A model generated the notes under the pieces. It saw nothing but the letters and a program-made list of their open reading frames with translations. It made no database searches and was not told where the DNA came from. This document shows, in pieces, positions 7,676-16,632 of a stretch of 64,000 bases of DNA. The stretch lies in contig JAGZEG010000003.1 in NCBI GenBank assembly GCA_018368455.1, forward strand, positions 165,200 through 229,199. The letters run 5' to 3'. Origin of the DNA: Coriobacteriia bacterium (lineage in GTDB: Bacteria; Actinomycetota; Coriobacteriia; Coriobacteriales; UMGS124). A program made the translations under genes and the position numbers. Each line of letters begins with the position of its first letter. The stretch's first letter is position 1.

Positions 7676-9964
7676 ATGACTGCCCATGTGTCCGATACGT
7701 CTGCCAATGACACGCCAGCGCTCTTTGACGCGACCGGTGAGCCGTCTGCTGCCTCCCGGGGCGAGTTGAGCCCGCGGGAGCGTTCGGCTGAGCTCAACCG
7801 GCTGCTCGACTACCACGCCTATCGCTACTATGCGCTCGACGACCCGGAGATCACGGACGCCGCCTTCGACGCTCTCGTGCGCGAGCTGCGCGCCATCGAG
7901 GCTGCCCACCCCGAGCTCGTGACGCCCGACAGCTACACGCAGCGCGTCGGCGGCTACGTGGCGAGCCAATTCGCCGAGGTCCCACATGCCGCTCGCATGT
8001 ACTCAATCGATGACGTCATGAACCTCGAAGAGCTCGATGCCTGGCTTGAACGTACGGAGCGCGAGCTCGGCGGCCCGACGGAGTACCTGTGCGAGCTCAA
8101 GATCGACGGCTTGGGCATCGCGCTGACCTATCGCGACGGCACGCTCGTGCGGGCAGCGACGCGCGGCAACGGCGTCACGGGCGAGGACGTGACGCTCAAC
8201 GTGCGCACGATTCGCGACGTGCCCATGCACCTGCAGCCCGAGGCGCTCGGCCACGTACTGCATCCCGAGGGCGTCATCGAGGTTCGCGGCGAGGTTTACA
8301 TGCCCAAAGCGTCGTTCCTGCGCCTGAACGAGCAGGCGGACGAGGCAGGCCGCGCGCCATTTGCTAACCCGCGCAACGCGGCTGCGGGGTCGCTGCGCCA
8401 GAAGGACCCCAAGGTCACGGCCGGGCGCGATCTCGCGACCTTTATGTACGCCCTGGCAGACATGGACTCGCTCGACGTCGACAACCAGCAGGACTTTCTT
8501 GCTTGGCTGCGCACGGCGGGCTTTCACGTCAACCCCAACGTCACGCGCTGTGCCACCGCGGCCGAGGTGCACGCGTTCTGCGCAGAGGCACTCGGTAAGC
8601 GCGAGGGCCTTGACTACGACATCGACGGCGTCGTCGTCAAGGTGAACTCGTTTGCCCAGCAGCATCTGCTCGGCTTCACGGCCCGAGCCCCGCGCTTCTT
8701 CACGGCGTTCAAGTTCCCGCCCGAGGAGAAACGCACGGTGTTGCGCAACATTGCCATCCAGGTTGGTCGTACAGGCGCCCTCACGCCTGTTGCCGAGTTT
8801 GACCCCGTTGTTGTTGCGGGCTCAACGATTGCGCGTGCGACGCTGCACAACATCGACGAGATCCGCCGCAAGGATGTGCGCGTTGGTGACACGATCGTCG
8901 TGCACAAGGCGGGGGACGTCATTCCCGAGGTCGTGGGGCCCGTGCTTGATCTGCGCCCCGAGGGCGCCGCTCCCTTCGAGATGCCGGAGACTTGCCCGAG
9001 CTGTGGCAGTCCCGTCGTGCGCGAGGGCGACGAGGTCGCGTATCGCTGCGTGTCCATTGACTGCCCAGCCCAGGCGACTGAGCGTCTGCTGCACTGGGTG
9101 AGCCGTCCCGTCATGGACATTGAGCTCGTGGGCGAGAAGCTCGTGGCCGCGCTTATCGAGGCCGGGGAGGTGGGCGACGTCTCTGACTTCTACGGCCTTA
9201 CTGTCGAGCAGGTCGCATCCCTGCCGACGGGGCGCGTCTACGAGAAGGACGTCATAGGGCACCGAGCGGGCGATCCCATCCTGCGCAACGGTGTGCCGAC
9301 GGGTCGCACGTACAAGGACACGGTCGAGAGCCGTCGAGCCGGCGAGTCTGCGACCGTGGGCCGCACGATCGCCGAGAAGGTCGTTGCCAACATTCAGGCA
9401 TCGCGGGAAAAGCCATTCTCCCGCGTCCTGTTCGGCCTGGGCATCCGTCACGTGGGAAAGACGGTCGCCGAGACGCTCGTACGGCGCTTTGGGTCGATTC
9501 AGGCGCTCGCCGCTGCCTCGGCAGAGGACATCGCCCTCGTCGACGGTGTCGGCCCGGAGATTGCCGAGAGCGTCGTGGACTTCCTGCGCGTGCCGGAGAA
9601 CCTTGCCGTCATCGAGCGGCTGCGTGCCGTGGGCGTTTGCCTCGAGGAGGACGTTGCGCCGACGAGGCCGCAAACTCTTTTGGGCCTGACGTTCGTGTTG
9701 ACGGGCACGCTCGAGCGCTGGTCGCGTGACGAGGCGGGCGCGGCACTCAAGGAGCTTGGTGCCAAGGTGTCGGGCTCGGTGAGCAAGAAAACGAGCTACG
9801 TGGTCGCCGGTACGGCGGCGGGCTCGAAGCTGACGAAGGCTCGGGAGCTTGGCGTGCCCGTGCTCGGCGAGGACGAGCTCGCACACATCATCGAGTCGGG
9901 CGAAGCGCCGGGCGCTTCCGACGAGAAGGGTGCGCCACCTGCCCCTGGGGGATCTGCGCAGTAA
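7676..9964 (+). CDS. ligA: NAD-dependent DNA ligase LigA
   Basis: Seals nicks in duplex DNA using NAD+, in replication and repair. Domains in order: Ia, the adenylation domain with the catalytic lysine in ELKIDG (about residue 142), an OB fold, a four-cysteine zinc finger (CPSC near residue 442, then two more Cys), helix-hairpin-helix repeats (SRVLFGLGIRHVG near 585), and a BRCT domain (TFVLTGTLERWSRDEA near 670). At 762 residues it is longer than the usual 670. The extra length is an N-terminal extension of about 30 residues, an insertion of about 48 residues after residue 516 made of two similar 24-residue units, and an acidic/Gly tail. GAGGAG precedes the ATG. Identity is certain; the role of the insertion is not known. 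Confidence 0.97.
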   Translation: MTAHVSDTSANDTPALFDATGEPSAASRGELSPRERSAELNRLLDYHAYRYYALDDPEITDAAFDALVRELRAIEAAHPELVTPDSYTQRVGGYVASQFAEVPHAARMYSIDDVMNLEELDAWLERTERELGGPTEYLCELKIDGLGIALTYRDGTLVRAATRGNGVTGEDVTLNVRTIRDVPMHLQPEALGHVLHPEGVIEVRGEVYMPKASFLRLNEQADEAGRAPFANPRNAAAGSLRQKDPKVTAGRDLATFMYALADMDSLDVDNQQDFLAWLRTAGFHVNPNVTRCATAAEVHAFCAEALGKREGLDYDIDGVVVKVNSFAQQHLLGFTARAPRFFTAFKFPPEEKRTVLRNIAIQVGRTGALTPVAEFDPVVVAGSTIARATLHNIDEIRRKDVRVGDTIVVHKAGDVIPEVVGPVLDLRPEGAAPFEMPETCPSCGSPVVREGDEVAYRCVSIDCPAQATERLLHWVSRPVMDIELVGEKLVAALIEAGEVGDVSDFYGLTVEQVASLPTGRVYEKDVIGHRAGDPILRNGVPTGRTYKDTVESRRAGESATVGRTIAEKVVANIQASREKPFSRVLFGLGIRHVGKTVAETLVRRFGSIQALAAASAEDIALVDGVGPEIAESVVDFLRVPENLAVIERLRAVGVCLEEDVAPTRPQTLLGLTFVLTGTLERWSRDEAGAALKELGAKVSGSVSKKTSYVVAGTAAGSKLTKARELGVPVLGEDELAHIIESGEAPGASDEKGAPPAPGGSAQ

Positions 9965-10181
9965 CGCTTGCCCGCGTGTTCGGGAGCCGTGCGGTAAAAA
10001 ACGTGGCGCCGAGCGGCAGATGCCCTGCATGGGCACGCGCGTGGTGGGGTACCCTAGGGCTGGTATGCAGACGCGTGCCTTTTCCGCCACCGGGCGGGGC
10101 GTGGGCACTCGTGCAATGGCAACGATATGAGCTGATAGGCCGGGGCGACGACACGTCGTCTGGCGACTGAAGGAGGCAGGC

Positions 10182-11318
10182 ATGGCCGAAGAGGCGACGC
10201 AGGTCGGCGACATCGACGTCAAGGGCCTAAAAGAAGAGCGCATCCCCGCCACGGCGAGCGGGCAGGGACACGATGTGTCGTTTGACATCGACGGCCTGCC
10301 TGACCAGCTGTTCGTCGGCGACACGGTGGCGCTCGTGCTGTTTGGCGAGTGCTCAAGCGGCTGCGAGCTCGTCGGCGACGCCATCAGTATCATGGACGCG
10401 TCGGGCACCGAGCTTGCGAGCTCTACGTTCGTCGGCCAGGATGGGTCCCTGGCCTACACGGACGCTCTGCTGCTGACGATGCCCGAGAAGCCGGGCGACT
10501 ACCAGTATCGCATTCACTACGAGCCCGCTCCGTTGCCGCTGCCTGACGATGGTGGTCCTGCGTTCCCGAACCCGCACTCCTCGCGTGACCTGCTGCTTGT
10601 GCTTACGGTCGAGGCGCACCACGTCGCGATTTCGACGTGGGGGCTCACGGCCCCGGTGTGGATCGGCGAGCCGCTCGAGGTGTGCGTGGGCGTCAGCTGC
10701 TCCGACGGCTGCAACCTGGGTGGTTGTCGTGTCGAGGTTGTCGATGCTGACGGGGTACTGCAGGCGAGTGGCACGCTGCACGAGCCCGAGGAGCCGCGCA
10801 CGACGCTGTGGTGGGACAAGCTCACGATGACGGCGCCCATGGACGCCCGGCTGCATCGCTGGGAGGCGCGCTTTATCGCCGACGGGATGGAGATCCCGCA
10901 CGAGCCCGGAACGCACAAGTTCTCGTTCGTGGCGCGCGAACGTCCGGAGTGCAACTTCAAGGTGCATGTCATTGACAACAAGGCGGGCAAGCCGCTGCGC
11001 AGCGCCCGCATCGAGCTCAAACCGGCCGACGGGGGCAAGGCACAGTTTGCGAGTACCGGCGCGGACGGCGTGGGCACGATCGGCTCGGCCAAGGGCTCGT
11101 TCGACCTCAAGGTAACATCGCCGAGCAAGCGTGCGTTCACGACGCGCGTCGAGCTGGCGGAAGCCGAGGTCGAGGTCGAGGTGCGCCTCAACCCCTCGAC
11201 GCTCGCCGCTGAGCAGATCCCGCTGAAGTTTATCGCGGGTGGCCCCGTCGAGGCCGATGCTACCCCTGCGGAGCCTGAAGGCGAACCTGCCTCGCAGCAG
11301 GAGGTCTCTGCCGAGTAA
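10182..11318 (+). CDS. Unrecognised protein with two CSxGC beta-sandwich repeats and a carboxypeptidase-regulatory-like domain
   Basis: A 378-residue protein I do not recognise. It has no signal peptide or transmembrane helix, so it looks cytoplasmic. Two similar Ig-like units can be aligned. The first spans about residues 38-135 and has CSSGCELVG at 57-65. The second spans about residues 146-250 and has CSDGCNLGG at 173-181. In each the motif is followed by a strand and D-A-x-G. A third region (about 265-345, FKVHVIDNKAGKPLRSARIEL) resembles the carboxypeptidase-regulatory/CNA-B-like fold. The tail is Pro/Glu-rich. A strong AGGAGG lies 8 bases before the ATG, so it should be well translated. 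It sits alone between ligA and a terminator. Function unknown. Confidence 0.75.
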   Translation: MAEEATQVGDIDVKGLKEERIPATASGQGHDVSFDIDGLPDQLFVGDTVALVLFGECSSGCELVGDAISIMDASGTELASSTFVGQDGSLAYTDALLLTMPEKPGDYQYRIHYEPAPLPLPDDGGPAFPNPHSSRDLLLVLTVEAHHVAISTWGLTAPVWIGEPLEVCVGVSCSDGCNLGGCRVEVVDADGVLQASGTLHEPEEPRTTLWWDKLTMTAPMDARLHRWEARFIADGMEIPHEPGTHKFSFVARERPECNFKVHVIDNKAGKPLRSARIELKPADGGKAQFASTGADGVGTIGSAKGSFDLKVTSPSKRAFTTRVELAEAEVEVEVRLNPSTLAAEQIPLKFIAGGPVEADATPAEPEGEPASQQEVSAE

Positions 11319-11344
11319 ATCGAAAAAACTGCTGCTCAATAGAT

Positions 11345-11383
11345 GCGGGGCCGGTCCTTCCTGGGGAGGGGCCGGCCCCGCTT
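11345..11383. terminator. Bidirectional terminator between convergent genes
   Basis: A 10-bp stem, GCGGGGCCGG (11345-11354) with CCGGCCCCGC (11372-11381), lies between the plus-strand unknown gene and the minus-strand nitroreductase. The T tract is short. Confidence 0.6.
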
Positions 11384-11398
11384 GTGCGGAAGGCAGAT

Positions 11399-11935
11399 CT
11401 AGACGCGCGTGACGAAGCCTGGCTTGCGGGGCGCGGGCTGAGGGGCGTCGCCGGCGGCGTAACCGAGGACGCAGTGGCCTATGCCAACCCAATCGCCCTC
11501 GACGCCCCACGCAGCGAGAAGGGCCTTGCCCTCGGGGCTGTCGAACTCCTGTCGGGCTCGGTGGATCCAGCACGATCCTATGCCGAGCGCGTGGGCCGCA
11601 AGCATGAGGTTGCCCAGCACGAGCGAGCCGTCCTCGACGTAGGTGCGAGATGCCGCGGCGTCGGCGAGCACGACGATGACGGTGGGTGCGCCATAGAAGG
11701 GGTCCGAATCGACGCCGGCCACGGCGGCGTTCATCTTCGAGAGGGTGGCGATCTGCTCGGGATCCTGGAGGACGACGAGGTGCGTAGGCTGCTTGCCCAT
11801 ACCCGTGGCGGCGTACTGGCCTGCCTTAATAATGGTCTGTAGCGCGTCCTCGTCTATCTGGCGGCTCTGGAAGCTGCGGATGCTGCGCCGGCTGAGCATG
11901 TCGGCGATCGTCGGGTTGCTATCTTGTGCGCTCAT
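11399..11935 (-). CDS. Nitroreductase family protein (FMN-dependent NAD(P)H oxidoreductase)
   Basis: Predicted cytoplasmic FMN enzyme of 178 residues that reduces nitro or quinone-like compounds with NAD(P)H. The N-terminal family signature is SRRSIRSFQSRQID (residues 14-27), and the flavin-contact region GQYAATGMGKQPTHLVV follows. The C-terminal half has SLVLGNLMLAAHALGIGSCWIHR. The start at 11935 is fixed by GGAAGGAG directly upstream; the open frame runs further upstream only by chance. It lies 76 bases downstream of the HAD phosphatase on the same strand with no terminator visible, so it may belong to the ABC-phosphatase transcript. True substrate unknown. Confidence 0.88.
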   Translation of the reverse strand: MSAQDSNPTIADMLSRRSIRSFQSRQIDEDALQTIIKAGQYAATGMGKQPTHLVVLQDPEQIATLSKMNAAVAGVDSDPFYGAPTVIVVLADAAASRTYVEDGSLVLGNLMLAAHALGIGSCWIHRARQEFDSPEGKALLAAWGVEGDWVGIGHCVLGYAAGDAPQPAPRKPGFVTRV

Positions 11936-12011
11936 GTGACTCCTTCCAATGGTGAATGCCGATGCGGCACGTCCCACGGTGTGGGTATGCGCCGCGTTTC
12001 CTGACAGCTTT

Positions 12012-12884
12012 CTATCCGCGCGGCGGTGCTCCGATGCCGAGGAGACGCTCGATGACGCATGCGAGCCCATCCTCGGCGTTCGAGGGCGCGGTCTCGTCGG
12101 CGCAGCGTCGCACGCGAGGGGCGGCGTTTCCCATCGCGACGCCATGCCCTGCGACCTGGAGCAGCGGGACGTCGTTCTCGTCGTCGCCAAAGGCAAGGGA
12201 GCGCGCCATGTCGAGATCGAGGTGCTTGAGCAGAGCGGCAGCGCCCGTTGCCTTGCTGACGTCGGAGCGGACTATCTCGATGAGCGCTCCGTTCGTGGAG
12301 CGGATGATCGAGAGGTGGGGAAAGCGCGCCGCAAGCGTGCGCCGTACCTCCTCGCTGCGTGCTGGGTCGGGACGACACCCGCAGAACAGCTTGTTCGGTT
12401 CGATGCCGCGTGCGAGCAGGTCATCGTAGGAAGCCTGCTCTGGCGTCGCTCGCACTATGGAGGCCTCTCGCTCGATGGCTGGTGCCGTCGGGTCTTCTGC
12501 GTACCAGTGAGGCCCCGCGAAGTAGCATGGCGAGAGCTGCGGCCATAGCCGTGCGATGAGGTCGAGGACAGCGCGCGTTGTCTGGACGTCGATCGTCTCG
12601 CTTGCCAGGGGCGTGCCGACGTCGTCTGTGACAAAGGCGCCGCTGTAGCAGATGCGATAGGCTGGTATGCCGAGCTCTGCGCACACCTGCGTGAGCCCGG
12701 AGGGCATGCGCCCCGTGGCGAGTGCGAATACGACGCCGCGCTCGTGTAGGGCGCGCACGGCGCGGACGGTCCGCGCAGACAGGGCGTGCGTCGGGCGCAA
12801 CAGCGTGCCGTCGATGTCGGAGAACACGATGTCGTAAGGGAGCCCCGTTGTGGCACTGGCTGCCTTCTCCCAGGAGGCGTCCAT
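12012..12884 (-). CDS. Cof-type HAD-superfamily phosphatase
   Basis: Predicted Mg-dependent sugar- or flavin-phosphate phosphatase of 290 residues. HAD motif I is FSDIDGTLLRP near residue 20, motif II is FALATGR near 53, and motif IV is FGDDENDVPLL near 232, followed by MGNAAPRVR. The large cap between motifs II and III marks the Cof (C2B) subgroup. It starts one base after the stop of the fused ABC transporter and is surely cotranscribed with it. Substrates of this group are broad and cannot be read from sequence. Confidence 0.88.
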   Translation of the reverse strand: MDASWEKAASATTGLPYDIVFSDIDGTLLRPTHALSARTVRAVRALHERGVVFALATGRMPSGLTQVCAELGIPAYRICYSGAFVTDDVGTPLASETIDVQTTRAVLDLIARLWPQLSPCYFAGPHWYAEDPTAPAIEREASIVRATPEQASYDDLLARGIEPNKLFCGCRPDPARSEEVRRTLAARFPHLSIIRSTNGALIEIVRSDVSKATGAAALLKHLDLDMARSLAFGDDENDVPLLQVAGHGVAMGNAAPRVRRCADETAPSNAEDGLACVIERLLGIGAPPRG

Positions 12885-12885
12885 A

Positions 12886-15800
12886 TTAGCTCAGCCTCCC
12901 ATGTTCGACGCTGACGTGCGCGTCTGCAAACGCAACCGTAGAACGACGGTGGCTGACGAGCACGATTGTCTTGCCGGCGCGCTCCTGCTCGAGAGCACGC
13001 AGCACAGCGGCCTCGTTCAAGCTGTCGAGGTTGCTCGTGGGCTCGTCGAGCAGCACGAGCGGGGCGTCGCGCAGGAACACGCGGGCGAGTCCGATGCGCT
13101 GGCGCTCGCCACCGGACAGCGTGGAGCCAAGCTCGCCGACGGGCGTGTCAAAGCCCTGCGGAAGCGTTGAGACGAACTCGAGCAGCGCCGCCTTCTTGCA
13201 GGCGCGCTCGAGCTCCTCCTGCGTGGCGTCGGGCCGTGCCAGCAGGATGTTCTCGCCGATCGTGCCGGCGAACAGGTGGGTGTCCTGCGTCATATAGCTT
13301 TCGTTAGCACGCAGGCTCGACGTGTTGACGCGGCGCAGGTTGACGCCGGACATCTCGATGTAGCCGCTCGTGGGATCCCAGAAGCGCATGAGCAGCTTGA
13401 GCAGCGTCGACTTGCCCGAGCCGGAGCGCCCGGATATGCACGTGACCGTACCGGGCTCCACGCGCAAGTTTATGCCGGAGAGGACCTGCTCACCGCCGTA
13501 CGAGAAGTCCACGTTGCGTGCGATGACCTCCGTGAATGTGTGGACGTCCTGGCCGGTTGTGATATCGAGCACCTGGGGTTGCTCGTCGAGGATGTCGAGC
13601 ACGCGGTTGCCCGAGGCGATCGTCTGCGCAAGCGTGCTGCCGAGGTTTGCGACGGCCACGACAGGGCCAAAGGAGCTCATGAGTGCCACCGTTGCAGTGA
13701 TGGCCTGCGAGAAGTCGATGGCGCCGCTCTGACACAGCACGGCGCACGCAACGAGCATCACGATGTCGAACGCCATGATGAGCGCCATCGTCAGTGCCAT
13801 GAATGCCGCTGTGCGATCTTTGAGACGCCCCTCTGTCTCGCCCATCTTGCGTGTGCGCTCGGCGAGCTCTGCCGAACGCTCAGAGGTTTGCCCATATTGC
13901 AGCGTCTCCGTGAGTCCGCGCAGCCCGTCAAGTACGAACGTGTTCATGTCTCCGATACGGTTGCGCATGGTGAGGCCCGCTGAGCCTGTCGCCTTTGAGG
14001 CGAAGAACGGCACGGCGACGCCGATGACGAGGTACGCCGCAAGTGCGATCTGCCCCAGGCGCGGGTCTTGGCACCAGATGACGACTGTCATGGCGAGGCT
14101 TACAACGACAGCGATGAGAACAGGCGAGATGGTGTGCGCGTAAAAGACTTCCAGCAGCTCGATGTCTGCCGTGAGTGTCGAGATGAGGCTTCCCTTGTCG
14201 CGTCCCTCAAGCTTTGCGGGGGCGAGGCGTCGAAGGGCGCCAAACATCTTGTCACGCACGAGCGCCAACAGCTTGAAGGCGATGTAGTGGTTGCAGAGTT
14301 GCTCGCCGTAGTGCAGCGGACCGCGCATGATGCCGCACGCGGCTATGACGACGAGCAGTGCCGTGAGACCGGGCGCACTATGGGGCGTTGCCGCGACGAG
14401 GGCGATGCCCTGCCCGCCGATCAGCGTGAGCAGGATGGCGGCAACGTGGCCGAGCACGCCGAGTACGACGGCAAGCGCCATGAAAGGCGCGAGCGGGCGC
14501 ACGAGGCCGACGAGGCGTCCCATGACCTTGAGGGCGCTGCGGCGGCGGGGCGCCGACGTACCCGGGACATCGGCGCCGGCCTGCTCGGGGCCGTCGAGCA
14601 CGGGGTCGTGTCGCGTGGCGTGTGAGGCGGGGCCGGGCCTCGCCGAGCAGGCCTCCCGTGCGGGCTCCGCGTTGCGTCGGGCTCGCTCTGCCTCGCGCTC
14701 CTGTGCGGTGCCGTCTTCGGTTGCGCGCGCGAACGACTCGAGCTCGGCCTGCTGGTTCCACATGCGCGCGTACGCGCCCCCTGTGGAAAGCAGCTCTTCG
14801 TGCGTTCCGCACTGCGCGATCGTGCCACCGTCGAGTACGTAAATGCGAGCGGCGCCCGCCACGACGGCGAGTCGGTGGGCGATGGCGATGACCGTGCGGC
14901 CGTCTGCCACGAGCTCCTCGATGACGCGCCAGATGGCCGCCTCGCTCTCCGCGTCGACGTTGGACGTGGCCTCGTCGAATATGTAGACGGGCGTGTCATG
15001 CAGCAGGGCGCGAGCTAGTGCCAGGCGCTGCCGCTGCCCTCCTGACAGGTTGGAAGCTTGCTCGCTGAGGGCCATGTCAAGGCCGCCGGACGCGCGCACG
15101 AAATCGGCGAGGCGGCAGCGCGTCAGGGCACTCCAGAGCTCGTCGTCCGTGGCATCGGGCTTGCCCATCAGCAGGTTGGAGCGCACGGTGCCCTTGAACA
15201 AGTAGCTCGCGAAGCTCACGGTCGTGACAGCGTTGGCGAGCGCGGCGTGGGAGAGATCTCGCACCTCGACGCCCTCGATGCGAACAGATCCGTCATGCCC
15301 GGCAATGTGCGCCGAGATGATTCCGGCGAGCGTGGACTTGCCTGAGCCGGATGGGCCGACGATGGCGACGAGCTCTCCGGGCGCGGCGGCCAGGTCGACG
15401 TCGTGCAACACCTGACGCGAGCCGTCATAGGAGTAGCTGACGCCCCGGCAGCACACGTTGAGCTGCCGGCCGTGAGGTAGCGTGCGCGTTCCCTGGGGCG
15501 GCAGGGGCGCGTCCAGAATCTTGAACATCTTCTCTGCAGCCGCCAGGCCGTTCATGGCGGTGTGGAAGAATGAGCCAAGCGTGCGCATGGGCAGGAAGAA
15601 CTCGGCGCTGAGCAGCACGATCGTAAAGGCGGCGGCGAGCCCTATCGAGCCGGATGCGTATTGGGCGAGCGTCACGATGATGCCGACGGCCGCACCGCCA
15701 TACGCGAACACATCCATGACGATGATGGAGTTGAGCTGCATGCGCAGGACATTCATCGTCGCGACGCGGAACTTTTCGGCCTCGTCGTTCATCTGACGAT

Positions 15801-16452
15801 GCCGGGCTTCATCGGCCTCGTAGATCTTGAGGGTCGTCAGGCCCTGGATGTTTTCGAGGAACATGGCACCGAGGTCTGTGTATGCGCCCAGATAGCGCCC
15901 CATGACCTTCTTAGCGATGCCTTGCACAACCATGATGGACGCAGGGATGAGCGGCACGCAGACGATGAGCGCCACGGCAGATGGCAGGCTTAAGGGGGCG
16001 AGGCAGAAGAATAGCGTGAGTGGAGCGGCGAGCGCGTAGAACAGCTGGGGGAGATATTGCCCAAAGTAGACCTCGAGCTGCTCAACCCCCTCGACACTCA
16101 CCTGCATTGCCTCGCTCGTGCGGACGCTCTCGACGTAGGAGGGGCCTGTGGCGACGAGCTTGTCGTAGACCTGCTGGCGGACGGTGCGCTTGGCCTCGAC
16201 GGAGCTGCGCAGGCCCATGCGCTGTGCCATGACGGTGCACGCGGCTCGCGTGGCGATGGCGAGCGCGGCCCCGAGGCAGAGCTGCACGAGGCTGAGCTGC
16301 GTGACGCTGCCCTCGAGCATGTGCTGCAGGAACACACCAATGAACATCGTGAGCGCAATGTTTGCCAGCAGGGAGAGCCACTGAAAGCCTACGCAGGCGA
16401 AGACGCAGGGATGCGCGCCGCGCACCATAGCCCAGAGTCGCTTGTTGAACAT
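12886..16452 (-). CDS. Fused double ABC transporter (CydDC-like, two membrane and two ATPase halves in one chain)
   Basis: A 1188-residue protein carrying two complete ABC half-transporters. Half 1 has about six helices (residues 15-300), then an ATPase with Walker A GPSGSGKST near 367, signature LSGGQRQRLALAR and Walker B VYIFDEATSN. After a charged linker (about 570-640), half 2 repeats the plan, with GRSGSGKST near 1010, LSGGERQRIGLAR and LVLLDEPTSN. Half 1 resembles CydD of the cysteine/glutathione exporter, which makes thiol export or cytochrome-bd-type maturation possible, but no cytochrome genes are nearby. CydDC-like genes are usually two adjacent ORFs, so the fusion is notable. The start at 16452 is preferred because AAGGAG lies 8 bases upstream; ATG 16458 is too close. 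It forms an operon with the HAD phosphatase. Confidence 0.87.
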   Translation of the reverse strand: MFNKRLWAMVRGAHPCVFACVGFQWLSLLANIALTMFIGVFLQHMLEGSVTQLSLVQLCLGAALAIATRAACTVMAQRMGLRSSVEAKRTVRQQVYDKLVATGPSYVESVRTSEAMQVSVEGVEQLEVYFGQYLPQLFYALAAPLTLFFCLAPLSLPSAVALIVCVPLIPASIMVVQGIAKKVMGRYLGAYTDLGAMFLENIQGLTTLKIYEADEARHRQMNDEAEKFRVATMNVLRMQLNSIIVMDVFAYGGAAVGIIVTLAQYASGSIGLAAAFTIVLLSAEFFLPMRTLGSFFHTAMNGLAAAEKMFKILDAPLPPQGTRTLPHGRQLNVCCRGVSYSYDGSRQVLHDVDLAAAPGELVAIVGPSGSGKSTLAGIISAHIAGHDGSVRIEGVEVRDLSHAALANAVTTVSFASYLFKGTVRSNLLMGKPDATDDELWSALTRCRLADFVRASGGLDMALSEQASNLSGGQRQRLALARALLHDTPVYIFDEATSNVDAESEAAIWRVIEELVADGRTVIAIAHRLAVVAGAARIYVLDGGTIAQCGTHEELLSTGGAYARMWNQQAELESFARATEDGTAQEREAERARRNAEPAREACSARPGPASHATRHDPVLDGPEQAGADVPGTSAPRRRSALKVMGRLVGLVRPLAPFMALAVVLGVLGHVAAILLTLIGGQGIALVAATPHSAPGLTALLVVIAACGIMRGPLHYGEQLCNHYIAFKLLALVRDKMFGALRRLAPAKLEGRDKGSLISTLTADIELLEVFYAHTISPVLIAVVVSLAMTVVIWCQDPRLGQIALAAYLVIGVAVPFFASKATGSAGLTMRNRIGDMNTFVLDGLRGLTETLQYGQTSERSAELAERTRKMGETEGRLKDRTAAFMALTMALIMAFDIVMLVACAVLCQSGAIDFSQAITATVALMSSFGPVVAVANLGSTLAQTIASGNRVLDILDEQPQVLDITTGQDVHTFTEVIARNVDFSYGGEQVLSGINLRVEPGTVTCISGRSGSGKSTLLKLLMRFWDPTSGYIEMSGVNLRRVNTSSLRANESYMTQDTHLFAGTIGENILLARPDATQEELERACKKAALLEFVSTLPQGFDTPVGELGSTLSGGERQRIGLARVFLRDAPLVLLDEPTSNLDSLNEAAVLRALEQERAGKTIVLVSHRRSTVAFADAHVSVEHGRLS

Positions 16453-16531
16453 GCGCATCGCTCCTTCGTGTCGTGCCGTGCGGATCGCCGTCGCATTGCA
16501 AACTATCGTACACCCGTTCGATATCGTATAA

Positions 16532-16584
16532 AAGAAAAACTTCCGGGGACCGCCGCTCGCATTGAGGGCGCTCCTCGGAAGTTT
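16532..16584 (-). terminator. Intrinsic terminator of trpS
   Basis: On the minus strand a long stem (AAACTTCCG outer arms at 16576-16584 and 16537-16545, extended inward) is followed by a T-rich tract, 48 bases after the trpS stop. Confidence 0.8.
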
Positions 16585-16632
16585 AATTCATCGAACAGTA
16601 TCTCTTGCGAACACGCCGGCGAAGATGGCGTG

